DNA of 16,773 bases from positions 1-16,773 of the forward strand of contig JAZSMS010000126.1 of NCBI GenBank assembly GCA_045536015.1, read 5' to 3'. The translations under genes and the position numbers were made by a program. This document shows positions 8,368 through 14,700 of the stretch, one piece after another (position 1 is the first letter of the stretch; the number at the start of each line of letters is the position of its first letter). This stretch comes from JAZSMS01 sp045536015. Lineage in GTDB: Bacteria > Bacillota > Clostridia > Christensenellales > QALW01. The notes below the pieces were generated by a model. It was not told the origin of the DNA, ran no database searches, and was given only the letters and a program-made list of their open reading frames with translations.

Positions 8368-8371
8368 ATTC

Positions 8372-8400
8372 TTGACAATTAAGCATTAAGGGTTTATTAT
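8372..8400 (+). promoter_or_regulatory. Near-consensus sigma-A promoter of the mgtE leader
   Basis: A perfect TTGACA (8372-8377), a 17-base spacer and TATTAT (8395-8400). It begins only four bases after the stop codon of the ABC transporter gene. Transcription would start near 8407, giving a leader of about 207 bases before mgtE. It is the best plus-strand promoter in the window, so strong initiation is probably held in check by the leader structures. Confidence 0.85.
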
Positions 8401-8423
8401 AAGAAAAAATATAAAAAAGAGGT

Positions 8424-8493
8424 GAGTATAATGGAAGACGGTGGCACTTCTCCTTTGCGAAGTAGTCAGAATAACGCGTCATTCATTATACTC
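8424..8493 (+). promoter_or_regulatory. Predicted antiterminator helix burying the leader start codon
   Basis: GAGTATAATG (8424-8433) is perfectly complementary to CATTATACTC (8484-8493). A G-U and an A-U pair extend the helix to 12 bp (8424-8435 with 8482-8493). It would hide part of the ribosome binding site and the ATG of the leader ORF and enclose an internal small hairpin ACTTC/GAAGT (8446-8450 with 8459-8463). The right arm is exactly the 12-base loop of the downstream terminator, so the two structures should exclude each other. A third alternative, GTCAGA (8465-8470) with TCTGAC (8492-8497), would also block the terminator. Structures were found by eye, not by energy calculation. Confidence 0.55.
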
Positions 8494-8496
8494 TGA
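8431..8496 (+). CDS. Leader peptide upstream of mgtE, 21 residues (candidate Mg2+-sensing leader ORF)
   Basis: A 21-codon ORF starting about 24 bases after the predicted transcript start. It has a near-ideal ribosome binding site, AAAGAGGTGAG (8416-8426), four bases before the ATG. The peptide begins MEDGGTSPLR and ends in a hydrophobic FIIL. Its stop codon TGA (8494-8496) is the first three bases of the right arm of a terminator hairpin, and its start codon lies in a helix that competes with that hairpin. Such overlap of a short ORF with alternative RNA structures is the layout of an attenuation leader. An acidic N-terminus followed by proline is known, in enterobacterial MgtL, to destabilise translating ribosomes when magnesium is low. 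The resemblance here (E2, D3, P8) is suggestive only. The ORF has no recognisable protein family. It could instead be chance reading through an unknown riboswitch. Confidence 0.6.
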   Translation: MEDGGTSPLRSSQNNASFIIL

Positions 8497-8508
8497 CGCA
8501 TCTTTTTT
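8476..8508 (+). terminator. Intrinsic terminator in the mgtE leader (attenuator)
   Basis: Stem GCGTCA (8476-8481) with TGACGC (8494-8499), a 12-base loop, then ATC and six T (8503-8508). The stem is short but GC-rich relative to its surroundings, and the U-tract follows directly. It lies between the leader promoter and mgtE and overlaps the last codons and stop of the leader ORF, so it would act as an attenuator rather than a gene-end terminator. It could also end readthrough transcripts from the ABC gene, which has no terminator of its own. Confidence 0.55.
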
Positions 8509-8526
8509 CTGAATATTTCGCATAAT

Positions 8527-8558
8527 AAAGTACAGATTATCTCTGTACTTTTATTTTT
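8527..8558 (+). terminator. Second terminator-like hairpin in the mgtE leader
   Basis: A perfect 10-bp stem AAAGTACAGA (8527-8536) with TCTGTACTTT (8542-8551), a 5-base loop TTATC, and a T-rich tail TATTTTT (8552-8558). It is stable enough to act as an intrinsic terminator, although it is AU-rich. It stands between the first attenuator and the mgtE ribosome binding site. Its arms contain GTAC, which also occurs in the following hairpin (8567-8570 and 8605-8608), so they may exchange partners. Confidence 0.5.
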
Positions 8559-8566
8559 GGAGTTGT

Positions 8567-8608
8567 GTACCTTCGCACTTTTGTGCAAACTAAATTTTTA
8601 GGAGGTAC
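8567..8608 (+). promoter_or_regulatory. Hairpin sequestering the mgtE ribosome binding site
   Basis: GTACCTTC (8567-8574) can pair over eight positions (one G-U) with GGAGGTAC (8601-8608), which contains the whole mgtE Shine-Dalgarno sequence GGAGG (8601-8605). Between the arms a small hairpin GCAC/GTGC (8575-8578 with 8583-8586, TTTT loop) stacks directly on the outer stem. This would lower mgtE translation unless it is opened, and suggests a second, translational level of control after the attenuator. Found by eye. Confidence 0.5.
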
Positions 8609-8613
8609 CACTA

Positions 8614-9978
8614 ATGCAAAACGAGAATTTGAACACTGCTGAGATTTTAAACGAATATCTCAGCGAAAAAAAGGCCGCAAAGGCACGCGAAGCTCTTTCA
8701 AATCTTCTTCCGGTTGATATTGCAGAAATTCTTCAAAGTGATATTTTGGATAAAAAGCTTTTTCCGGTTGCATTTCGCTTGCTTGCTAAAGACATTGCGG
8801 CGCAAACTTTTATCGAGCTTGATGCGCAAAATCAGGAAGCTTTAATATCATCGTTTTCTGATTTTGAGCTTCATCAGATGCTTGACGAACTTTTTGTCGA
8901 CGATGCCGTTGACATTATAGAAGAAATGCCCGCCAACGTTGTGCGCAGAATTATAAAAAACTGTGACAGTCAAATGCGCGAGCATATAAACAAAATTTTA
9001 GAATATCCCTCCGATAGCGCAGGCAGCATTATGACGCCCGAGTACATTTATCTGCGCAGGGATATGACGGTTGACGATGCCTTTAACATAATAAGGCACG
9101 CAGGGCTAGATAGCGAAACTGTTTATACCTGTTACGTAATTTCTAAAAGCCGCCGCTTGCTTGGTGTTGTCACCGTGCGAGAACTTTTACTTGCCCGGCA
9201 AGACCAAACCATAGCGGAAATTATGGAAGAAAACGTAATTTTTGTCGAAACGCATGCCGATAAAGAAGAGGTTGCCAAGCTTTTTGACAAATACGACTTT
9301 TTGGCTTTTCCCGTTGTTGATAAAGAAAAACGTCTTGTAGGCATAATTACGGTTGACGATGCTATTGACGTTATCCGTGACGAAGCAACGGAGGACTTTT
9401 CTAAAATGGCGGCAGTTGCTCCTATTGAGGAAAGTTACTTTTCCGCAAGTGTTTTTAAGCATGCAAAAAACAGAATTATTTGGCTTATCATATTAATGAT
9501 TTCGGCAATGATTACGGGCGGAATCATTAATGCTTATCAGGAAACCTTTATGCTTTATCCGCTTTTAATCGCCTGCTTGCCTATGCTTATGTCTACGGGC
9601 GGCAACTGCGGCGCACAAACCTCAACTATGATTATTCGCGGTATGGCAACTGATGAAATTCGCCCGCGCGACGCATTAAAGGTTTGGTTTAAAGAAATTC
9701 GCATTTCACTACTTATCGGCTTTGCGCTTGCGATAATAAACTTTGCCCGAATTTTATTTGTTAACGGCTTTTCAGAACTTCAGCTTGCGCTTACTTCAAG
9801 CCTTGCAATAATTTTTACCGTATGCCTTGCACAGACGCTTGGTTGCCTTTTGCCTATTGCGGCAAAGGTAGCAAAGCTTGACCCTGCAATTATGGCATCA
9901 CCGCTTATAACAACGATAGTTGATGCCCTTAGCGTTATGGTATTTTTTGGTATTGCAACGTGGATTTTTAACATTTAA
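8614..9978 (+). CDS. mgtE: Magnesium transporter MgtE
   Basis: Homodimeric Mg2+ channel of the MgtE/SLC41 family in the cytoplasmic membrane; 454 residues, normal length. Domains: acidic helical N domain (about 10-130, with DDAVDIIEEMP), two CBS domains (about 135-195 and 200-260), which sense cytoplasmic Mg2+ and close the pore, a connecting helix, then five membrane helices from about 285 to 454. Seen: PMLMSTGGNCGAQ (323-335), matching the family's pore-lining TGGN-x-G-x-Q, and Asp437 in TTIVDALS in the last helix, the position expected for the pore aspartate. The ribosome binding site GGAGG lies eight bases before the ATG and can be masked by a hairpin. The long structured leader upstream indicates that expression is controlled at the RNA level, most likely by magnesium. 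Confidence 0.95.
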   Translation: MQNENLNTAEILNEYLSEKKAAKAREALSNLLPVDIAEILQSDILDKKLFPVAFRLLAKDIAAQTFIELDAQNQEALISSFSDFELHQMLDELFVDDAVDIIEEMPANVVRRIIKNCDSQMREHINKILEYPSDSAGSIMTPEYIYLRRDMTVDDAFNIIRHAGLDSETVYTCYVISKSRRLLGVVTVRELLLARQDQTIAEIMEENVIFVETHADKEEVAKLFDKYDFLAFPVVDKEKRLVGIITVDDAIDVIRDEATEDFSKMAAVAPIEESYFSASVFKHAKNRIIWLIILMISAMITGGIINAYQETFMLYPLLIACLPMLMSTGGNCGAQTSTMIIRGMATDEIRPRDALKVWFKEIRISLLIGFALAIINFARILFVNGFSELQLALTSSLAIIFTVCLAQTLGCLLPIAAKVAKLDPAIMASPLITTIVDALSVMVFFGIATWIFNI

Positions 9979-9990
9979 ATACAAAAATAT

Positions 9991-10018
9991 AAAAAAGGTA
10001 AAATTTTTACCTTTTTTT
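9991..10018 (+). terminator. Intrinsic terminator after mgtE
   Basis: A 12-bp perfect stem, AAAAAAGGTAAA (9991-10002) with TTTACCTTTTTT (10006-10017), and a 3-base loop, followed by a T-rich stretch to about 10030. It ends the mgtE transcript before the pepF promoter. The A-rich left arm would also let it work on the other strand, but no minus-strand gene enters here. Confidence 0.85.
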
Positions 10019-10039
10019 GTTTTATTTTTTACAAAAATA

Positions 10040-10048
10040 TGGTAGAAT
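10040..10048 (+). promoter_or_regulatory. Extended -10 promoter of the pepF operon
   Basis: TGG followed by TAGAAT (10043-10048) forms an extended -10 element with no clear -35 box at the right distance. The start would be near 10055, about 24 bases before the pepF ATG. The core TATGGTAGAAT is identical to that before the ABC transporter gene (5175-5185 region). Confidence 0.55.
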
Positions 10049-10078
10049 AAATATGAGTTTATCTTTATGGAGGAATTA

Positions 10079-11860
10079 ATGCAACCAAGAGATCAAATTG
10101 ACAGTAAATATAAATGGAATTTAGCCGATCTTTTTGCTTCTGACGAAATTTGGGAGGAACAATTTAATATTGCAAAAGAGCAAATTAAAGAATTTTCTTC
10201 TTTTAAGGGAAAGCTTGCCGATAAAACCATTTTAAAAGAGTTTTTTGATTTTAACCATACCCTTTCCCCTATTTTAGAGCGTCTTTACGTCTATGCAAAG
10301 ATGAATAGAGATCAGGATAACAGCAACAATAAATACGTTTCTATGTGTGATAAAGCATATTCGCTTTTAACGCTTTCGCAGGCAGAAACGTCTTTTGTTG
10401 ACCCGGAACTTTCGGCACTTGACGACGAAATTCTTCTTTCATTTGCTTGTGACCCCGTTTTTGAAAACAACTCAATTTATTTAAAAGAATTAGTTCGCGC
10501 TAAAGAACACACACTCTCTGCAGGCGAAGAAAAAATCCTTGCGCTTTCGCTTGATATGGCATCATCGTTTGATACTGTTTTTACAATGCTTGATGACGTT
10601 GATATGACCTTTAAGCCCATAACTCAAAAAGACGGCAGTACGCTTGAAATGTCGCACGGTGCTTACGGAATGTACTTGCAATCTTCTGACCGCGACGTTC
10701 GCAGGCAGGCGTACGAATCTATGTATTCGGCGCACTCTGACTCGATAAACACTCTCGCCGCACTTTATTCTTCAAGCGTAAAAAAAGATTTATTTTATGC
10801 GCGTGCAAGAAAGTTCCCTACCGTTTTAGCAGGTGAGCTTTTTGGCGGAAATATTCCAGAAAGCGTTTACAACAGTCTTATACAAGCCGTTAACGATTCG
10901 CTTCCCATTTTACACGATTACGTTAAAACAAGAAAGCAGTTGCTTGGCTTGCAAGATATGAAAATGTACGATATGTACGTTCCTATCGTTAATAAATCAG
11001 AAAAAAAATATCCCTACGAAGAAGCGCAGGAATTATTAAAAAAGGCTCTTGCCCCGCTTGGCGAAGAATATATTTCATTGCTTGAAAAAGCATTTTCAGA
11101 GCGTTGGATAGACGTTTTTGAAACAAAGGGCAAAACAAGCGGCGCTTATTCGTGGGGTGCATACGGTGTTCATCCGTATATGCTTTTAAATTATCAAGGC
11201 AGGCTTGAAGACGTTTTTACCCTTGCGCACGAAGCAGGTCACTCGATGCACACTTATTTTTCGGATAAAAATCTACCTTACGAAAAAGCACAGTACCGCA
11301 TTTTTGTAGCCGAGGTCGCTTCAACTGTCAACGAAGTTCTTTTGTTAAAATACTTGCTTAACCAAACAAGCGATAAAACCGAGCGCGCTTATTTGCTTAA
11401 CCACTTTTTAGAGCAAGAACGCACAACTGTTTTTCGTCAAACAATGTTTGCCGAATTTGAACTTTTAGCACATCAGCAAGCCGAAAATGGCGAAAGTCTT
11501 ACTGTCGAGTGGCTTAATTCCACTTATGCCGCTTTAAATAAAAAGTATTATGGTGACGCTGTTGAAACTGATGATTTTATTGCTACCGAATGGTCTCGTA
11601 TTCCGCATTTTTATAACTGTTATTACGTTTATCAATACGCAACCGGCTTTTCTGCCGCAGTCGCCATTGCCGATAAAATTTTAACAAACGGCAAAAGTGC
11701 AGTAGATAAATATTTAAAGTTTTTATCTTCAGGCGGAAACGGCTTCCCTGTAGATCTTTTGCGCATTGCGGGTGTAGACCTTTCAACAAATGAACCGATA
11801 AAACAAAATATGATTGTTTTTGCCGATAACTTACAAAAATTTAAGGAGGCTGTTTTATGA
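10079..11860 (+). CDS. pepF: Oligoendopeptidase F, M3 family zinc metallopeptidase
   Basis: Cytoplasmic zinc peptidase that cleaves short peptides, commonly of about 7 to 17 residues, and helps recycle them. It has 593 residues from the chosen start, close to the usual 600. Seen: zinc-binding HEAGH at 384-388 within LAHEAGHSMHTYF, with the downstream glutamate zinc ligand in VAEVAST (Glu412); the sequence SGAYSWGAYGVHPYMLLNY before the active site and IPHFYNCYYVYQYATGF near the C-terminus are typical of PepF. No signal peptide is seen. The frame allows an ATG at 10067, but GGAGG ends five bases before the ATG at 10079, which is the likely start. It heads an operon with the next two genes and overlaps the following one by four bases. 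Confidence 0.95.
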   Translation: MQPRDQIDSKYKWNLADLFASDEIWEEQFNIAKEQIKEFSSFKGKLADKTILKEFFDFNHTLSPILERLYVYAKMNRDQDNSNNKYVSMCDKAYSLLTLSQAETSFVDPELSALDDEILLSFACDPVFENNSIYLKELVRAKEHTLSAGEEKILALSLDMASSFDTVFTMLDDVDMTFKPITQKDGSTLEMSHGAYGMYLQSSDRDVRRQAYESMYSAHSDSINTLAALYSSSVKKDLFYARARKFPTVLAGELFGGNIPESVYNSLIQAVNDSLPILHDYVKTRKQLLGLQDMKMYDMYVPIVNKSEKKYPYEEAQELLKKALAPLGEEYISLLEKAFSERWIDVFETKGKTSGAYSWGAYGVHPYMLLNYQGRLEDVFTLAHEAGHSMHTYFSDKNLPYEKAQYRIFVAEVASTVNEVLLLKYLLNQTSDKTERAYLLNHFLEQERTTVFRQTMFAEFELLAHQQAENGESLTVEWLNSTYAALNKKYYGDAVETDDFIATEWSRIPHFYNCYYVYQYATGFSAAVAIADKILTNGKSAVDKYLKFLSSGGNGFPVDLLRIAGVDLSTNEPIKQNMIVFADNLQKFKEAVL

Positions 11861-12183
11861 GGGGTTTTGACGATCAGGCGTTAAACAGAATGCTTGAGCT
11901 TTTAAAAGAAGAAAATCAGGGTGCAAATTTAGACGAATATAAAAAAATCTTTAACCTTGCACTTACTTATGACCTTGCCTATATGACAAAGGCAGAAATA
12001 ATAGTAGATAATGAGTTTACCGACAACTTTTATGATGATGACGATGCGTTTGATTTTATAATTGAACACATTGCAAACGCACTAAAAAACGTTGACGAAG
12101 ACTTTTTATCAAGTGCAGTAGAAATCTATTTTGACCTACACGATAAAATTATGGACGAGCTTGGGCTTGTTTCATGGGAATAA
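11857..12183 (+). CDS. Small acidic protein of unknown function
   Basis: A 108-residue protein that I do not recognise. It overlaps the pepF stop by four bases (ATGA) and has AAGGAGG seven bases before its ATG, so it is surely translated and coupled to pepF. It is strongly acidic, with a run DNFYDDDDAFDF in the middle, no cysteine, no membrane segment and no signal peptide. The predicted character is all-helical, with amphipathic helices near 5-18, 24-40, 62-77 and 82-100. It could be a small regulator or a protein-protein adaptor for PepF or the DUF4838 protein, but nothing in the sequence establishes this. Confidence 0.75.
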   Translation: MRGFDDQALNRMLELLKEENQGANLDEYKKIFNLALTYDLAYMTKAEIIVDNEFTDNFYDDDDAFDFIIEHIANALKNVDEDFLSSAVEIYFDLHDKIMDELGLVSWE

Positions 12184-12204
12184 AAATTTTAAAGGAGATA
12201 AAAA

Positions 12205-14154
12205 ATGTTTCAAATCAAAAAAATGCGTGCAAACAACGTTATTGACTTTGCCGCAGAAGAACTTAAAAAGTATCTTAAAATGATGATGCCTGATGCAGGT
12301 GACGTTTCTATCGAGTTTGAGCCTAACGCAACTGACGGATTTCGCCTTGGCTTGCTTGAAGATTTTAATCTTCCCAGCGAAGCAAAAGACGTTTTACTTG
12401 ACGACGTTATTCACGTTGACACCGATTGCTGCGGTGGTATTTTAGCAGGCTCTAACCCCCGAAGCGTTCTTTTTTCGGTTTACCGTTTTTTACGCGAAAA
12501 CGGTTGCCGTTGGTTGTATCCCGGCGTTGACGGCGAATTTATTCCCGTTAAGGACATCGAGCCTATCAAGTATCACAAATTAGCTGATCATCGTTTCCGC
12601 GGCTACTGCAACGAGGGTGCCGAATTCCAGCAATGTATGCTTGAAACCATAGACTTTTATGCAAAGCTTGAGCTTAACATTTATATGCTTGAGTTTAAAA
12701 TTCCTTTTACATATTACAACTGGTATTATTCGCACTTAAACAATACCCGTTACCGCATCCCCGAGCCTGTTTCTAAGCAGCAGGTTCTTCAGTGGAAAAG
12801 ACAGTGTGAGGCAGAAATTTCAAAGCGCGGTCTTCAGTTCCACGATATAGGTCACGGCTGGACAGCAGAACCCTTCGGACTTGTTTCGTCTGACGGTTGG
12901 AGCGCAAGCGAGCAGGATTTAACAGACGAGCAAAGAGAATGCCTCGCTATGATTAACGGCAAGCGTGAGCTCTTTAACGGTATTGCGCTTAACACAAACC
13001 TTTGTATGTCTAACCCCAAGGTTAGAGCAATAGTTGCAAACGACATCGTTGAGTATGCAAAAAAACAGAGAAACGTTGATTATCTTCACGTTTGGCTTGC
13101 TGACGATAAGCGCAATCATTGCGAGTGCGAGGAGTGTTCAAAGCTTACCCCCTCTGATTATTACATAATGATGATGAATGATATTGACGATGCCCTTACT
13201 GCAGAGGGACTTAATACGCGCGTTGTATTTATTTCGTATTACGATACAATGTTCCCGCCGATTGAAGCACGTATTAAAAACCCCACACGTTTTTCGCTTT
13301 TATATGCACCTATTACCCGCTCGTATACTGCAAGTATAAACGAAAATTCTGTTTTGCCCGAGCCCCTTCCCTACAAGCGCAACACTTGGGCTCCCCCTAC
13401 AAGCGCCGAGGCAACGGCCAGCTTATTAAAGGAGTGGAAAAAAGTTTGGCCCGGTCCGTGCTTCTCTTACGAGTATCACTTCTGGTGGCACCAGTTTACC
13501 GATCCCGGTTATATGTACTTAAGCCGCCGTCTTTACGAAGACGTTCTTTCGCTTAAATACCTTGGTCTTGACGGTTTTGTAGAAGACGGATCACAGCGTG
13601 CCTTCTTCCCCAACGGCTTCCCGCTTTACATCTATGCCGAAACCCTTATGAACCGTGATTGCAACTACGACGAGGTACTTGAAGATTACTTTAAGCACAT
13701 CTACGGTGAAGATTGGAAAACAGTTAAAGAATACCTTGATGCAGTTTCTGATACCTTTAATTATGCATATATGGAGGGTCAACAGTCATCCGATCTTTCT
13801 AAGGGTAAATATTATAATCCTGCAATGGCAGAAAACTTTGACAAGATTCCCGCACTTGCACAAAAAGCACGCGAAATTGCAGCAGCACATACAAATATGC
13901 CCACACGACCACAAACTGTTTCGATGCGCTTACTTCCCTTCCATGCCGACTATATTGAGGGCGTAGCCGCATTTATGAAAGAAAAGTGCCTTGGCAACGA
14001 TATGAAGGCTTACGAAATGGCAACCGAATTCTTCCTTGAATACGGAAAGAACGAAATTGCTATCGAGCGCTATTACGACCACGGCTTAGCCTCAAAGATT
14101 TTCCACTACTTTATCGACGAGTTTCTTATGACTCACCCCGGCGGAATTTTTTAA
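12205..14154 (+). CDS. DUF4838 domain protein (glycoside-hydrolase-like), no signal peptide
   Basis: A 649-residue protein whose central part matches the DUF4838 family as I know it. The N-terminal 120 residues resemble the non-catalytic N-terminal domain found before GH20/GH67-type barrels (GGILAGSNPRSVLFSVYRFLRENGCRWLYPG, about 75-105). The following region is barrel-like and contains WLADDKRN (297-304) immediately followed by HCECEEC (305-311), a cysteine cluster that may bind metal, and several aromatic-rich segments of the sort found in sugar-binding sites. The C-terminus is helical. DUF4838 proteins often occur in polysaccharide-use loci and may be glycosidases; the reaction is not established. 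There is no signal peptide, so it would act inside the cell. AAAGGAGA lies six bases before the ATG. It follows the small acidic gene by 21 bases and ends the pepF operon. Its codon use is richer in C-ending codons than that of pepF. Confidence 0.8.
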   Translation: MFQIKKMRANNVIDFAAEELKKYLKMMMPDAGDVSIEFEPNATDGFRLGLLEDFNLPSEAKDVLLDDVIHVDTDCCGGILAGSNPRSVLFSVYRFLRENGCRWLYPGVDGEFIPVKDIEPIKYHKLADHRFRGYCNEGAEFQQCMLETIDFYAKLELNIYMLEFKIPFTYYNWYYSHLNNTRYRIPEPVSKQQVLQWKRQCEAEISKRGLQFHDIGHGWTAEPFGLVSSDGWSASEQDLTDEQRECLAMINGKRELFNGIALNTNLCMSNPKVRAIVANDIVEYAKKQRNVDYLHVWLADDKRNHCECEECSKLTPSDYYIMMMNDIDDALTAEGLNTRVVFISYYDTMFPPIEARIKNPTRFSLLYAPITRSYTASINENSVLPEPLPYKRNTWAPPTSAEATASLLKEWKKVWPGPCFSYEYHFWWHQFTDPGYMYLSRRLYEDVLSLKYLGLDGFVEDGSQRAFFPNGFPLYIYAETLMNRDCNYDEVLEDYFKHIYGEDWKTVKEYLDAVSDTFNYAYMEGQQSSDLSKGKYYNPAMAENFDKIPALAQKAREIAAAHTNMPTRPQTVSMRLLPFHADYIEGVAAFMKEKCLGNDMKAYEMATEFFLEYGKNEIAIERYYDHGLASKIFHYFIDEFLMTHPGGIF

Positions 14155-14177
14155 AAAATTAAAAATAAGCAAAATAA

Positions 14178-14210
14178 AAAACCGACTTTTTTAAGTCGGT
14201 TTTCTATTTT
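14178..14210. terminator. Bidirectional intrinsic terminator between the DUF4838 and zinc-ribbon genes
   Basis: An 11-bp perfect stem AAAACCGACTT (14178-14188) with AAGTCGGTTTT (14193-14203) and a TTTT loop. On the plus strand it is followed by CTATTTTG. On the minus strand it is followed by a run of T including TTATTTT. It therefore serves the converging DUF4838 (plus) and zinc-ribbon (minus) genes. Confidence 0.88.
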
Positions 14211-14224
14211 GTCATTAAAAAGAA

Positions 14225-14497
14225 TTATGAACGATGAGCTTTGAAGCATTCGTCACAGTAAACAGGTCTATCCTCTTTAGGCTGGAAAGGAACCTTTGTT
14301 GCTGCGCCGCACTCTGCACAAACTGCATCAAACATCTCTCTTGGTCCACGCTGAGCATTGCGCTTTGCCTGACGGCATTCACGGCAACGGCCGGGCTCGT
14401 TCTTTAAGCCCTTTTCAGCATAGAACTCCTGTTCGCCTGCAGTAAATGTGAATTCTTTGCCACATTCTTTGCAGATAAGAGTCTTATCTTCGTACAT
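14225..14497 (-). CDS. Small zinc-ribbon protein (CxxC-x17-CxxC family)
   Basis: A 90-residue cytoplasmic protein with two zinc-ribbon units. Eight cysteines form four CxxC pairs (C9/C12, C38/C41, C60/C63, C81/C84). The second unit fits CxxC-x17-CxxC exactly. The first contains EFTFTAGEQEFYAEKG (15-30), a stretch common in small Clostridial zinc-ribbon proteins. The ending VPFQPKEDRPVYCDECF is also typical. No function is established for this family; binding of nucleic acid or ribosomes is a guess. The frame opens at an ATG at 14512, but that has no ribosome binding site, whereas the ATG at 14497 has GGGGGT seven bases upstream. A strong promoter of its own suggests high expression, and its codon use agrees. 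Confidence 0.85.
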   Translation of the reverse strand: MYEDKTLICKECGKEFTFTAGEQEFYAEKGLKNEPGRCRECRQAKRNAQRGPREMFDAVCAECGAATKVPFQPKEDRPVYCDECFKAHRS

Positions 14498-14617
14498 ACT
14501 ATGTACCCCCATTATATTTTTTGTTCACGTGTAAGTTATACAGTAAAATGGGAATAAACAGTAACCTTATACTCTAAGTATCCATAATTCCGTTATAAAC
14601 TTTTCGTCAACGCTCCT

Positions 14618-14646
14618 ATTATACACTACACAAAATTAATTGGCAA
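14618..14646 (-). promoter_or_regulatory. Strong promoter of the zinc-ribbon gene
   Basis: Read on the minus strand: TTGCCA (14646-14641), a 17-base spacer and a perfect TATAAT (14623-14618). Transcription should start near 14611, leaving an untranslated leader of about 115 bases before the ATG at 14497. It lies 55 bases beyond the end of recD2, with no hairpin terminator between them, so some readthrough from recD2 is also likely. Confidence 0.85.
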
Positions 14647-14700
14647 CTATTTTTTGAATTTTTTTGTATATATTCTTAACTTTTTATGAATTATATCGTT

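Noticed and set aside
8368..8400. Terminator directly after the ABC transporter gene
   Set aside because: No stem with a T-tract lies before the promoter; any ABC transcript would run into the mgtE leader terminators.
8407..8520. M-box or yybP-ykoY type riboswitch before mgtE
   Set aside because: Only the short AGGTGAG resembles the M-box 5' region and it serves as a ribosome binding site; the conserved core segments of M-box and of the Mn2+ yybP-ykoY element were not found. A covariance search is needed to be certain.
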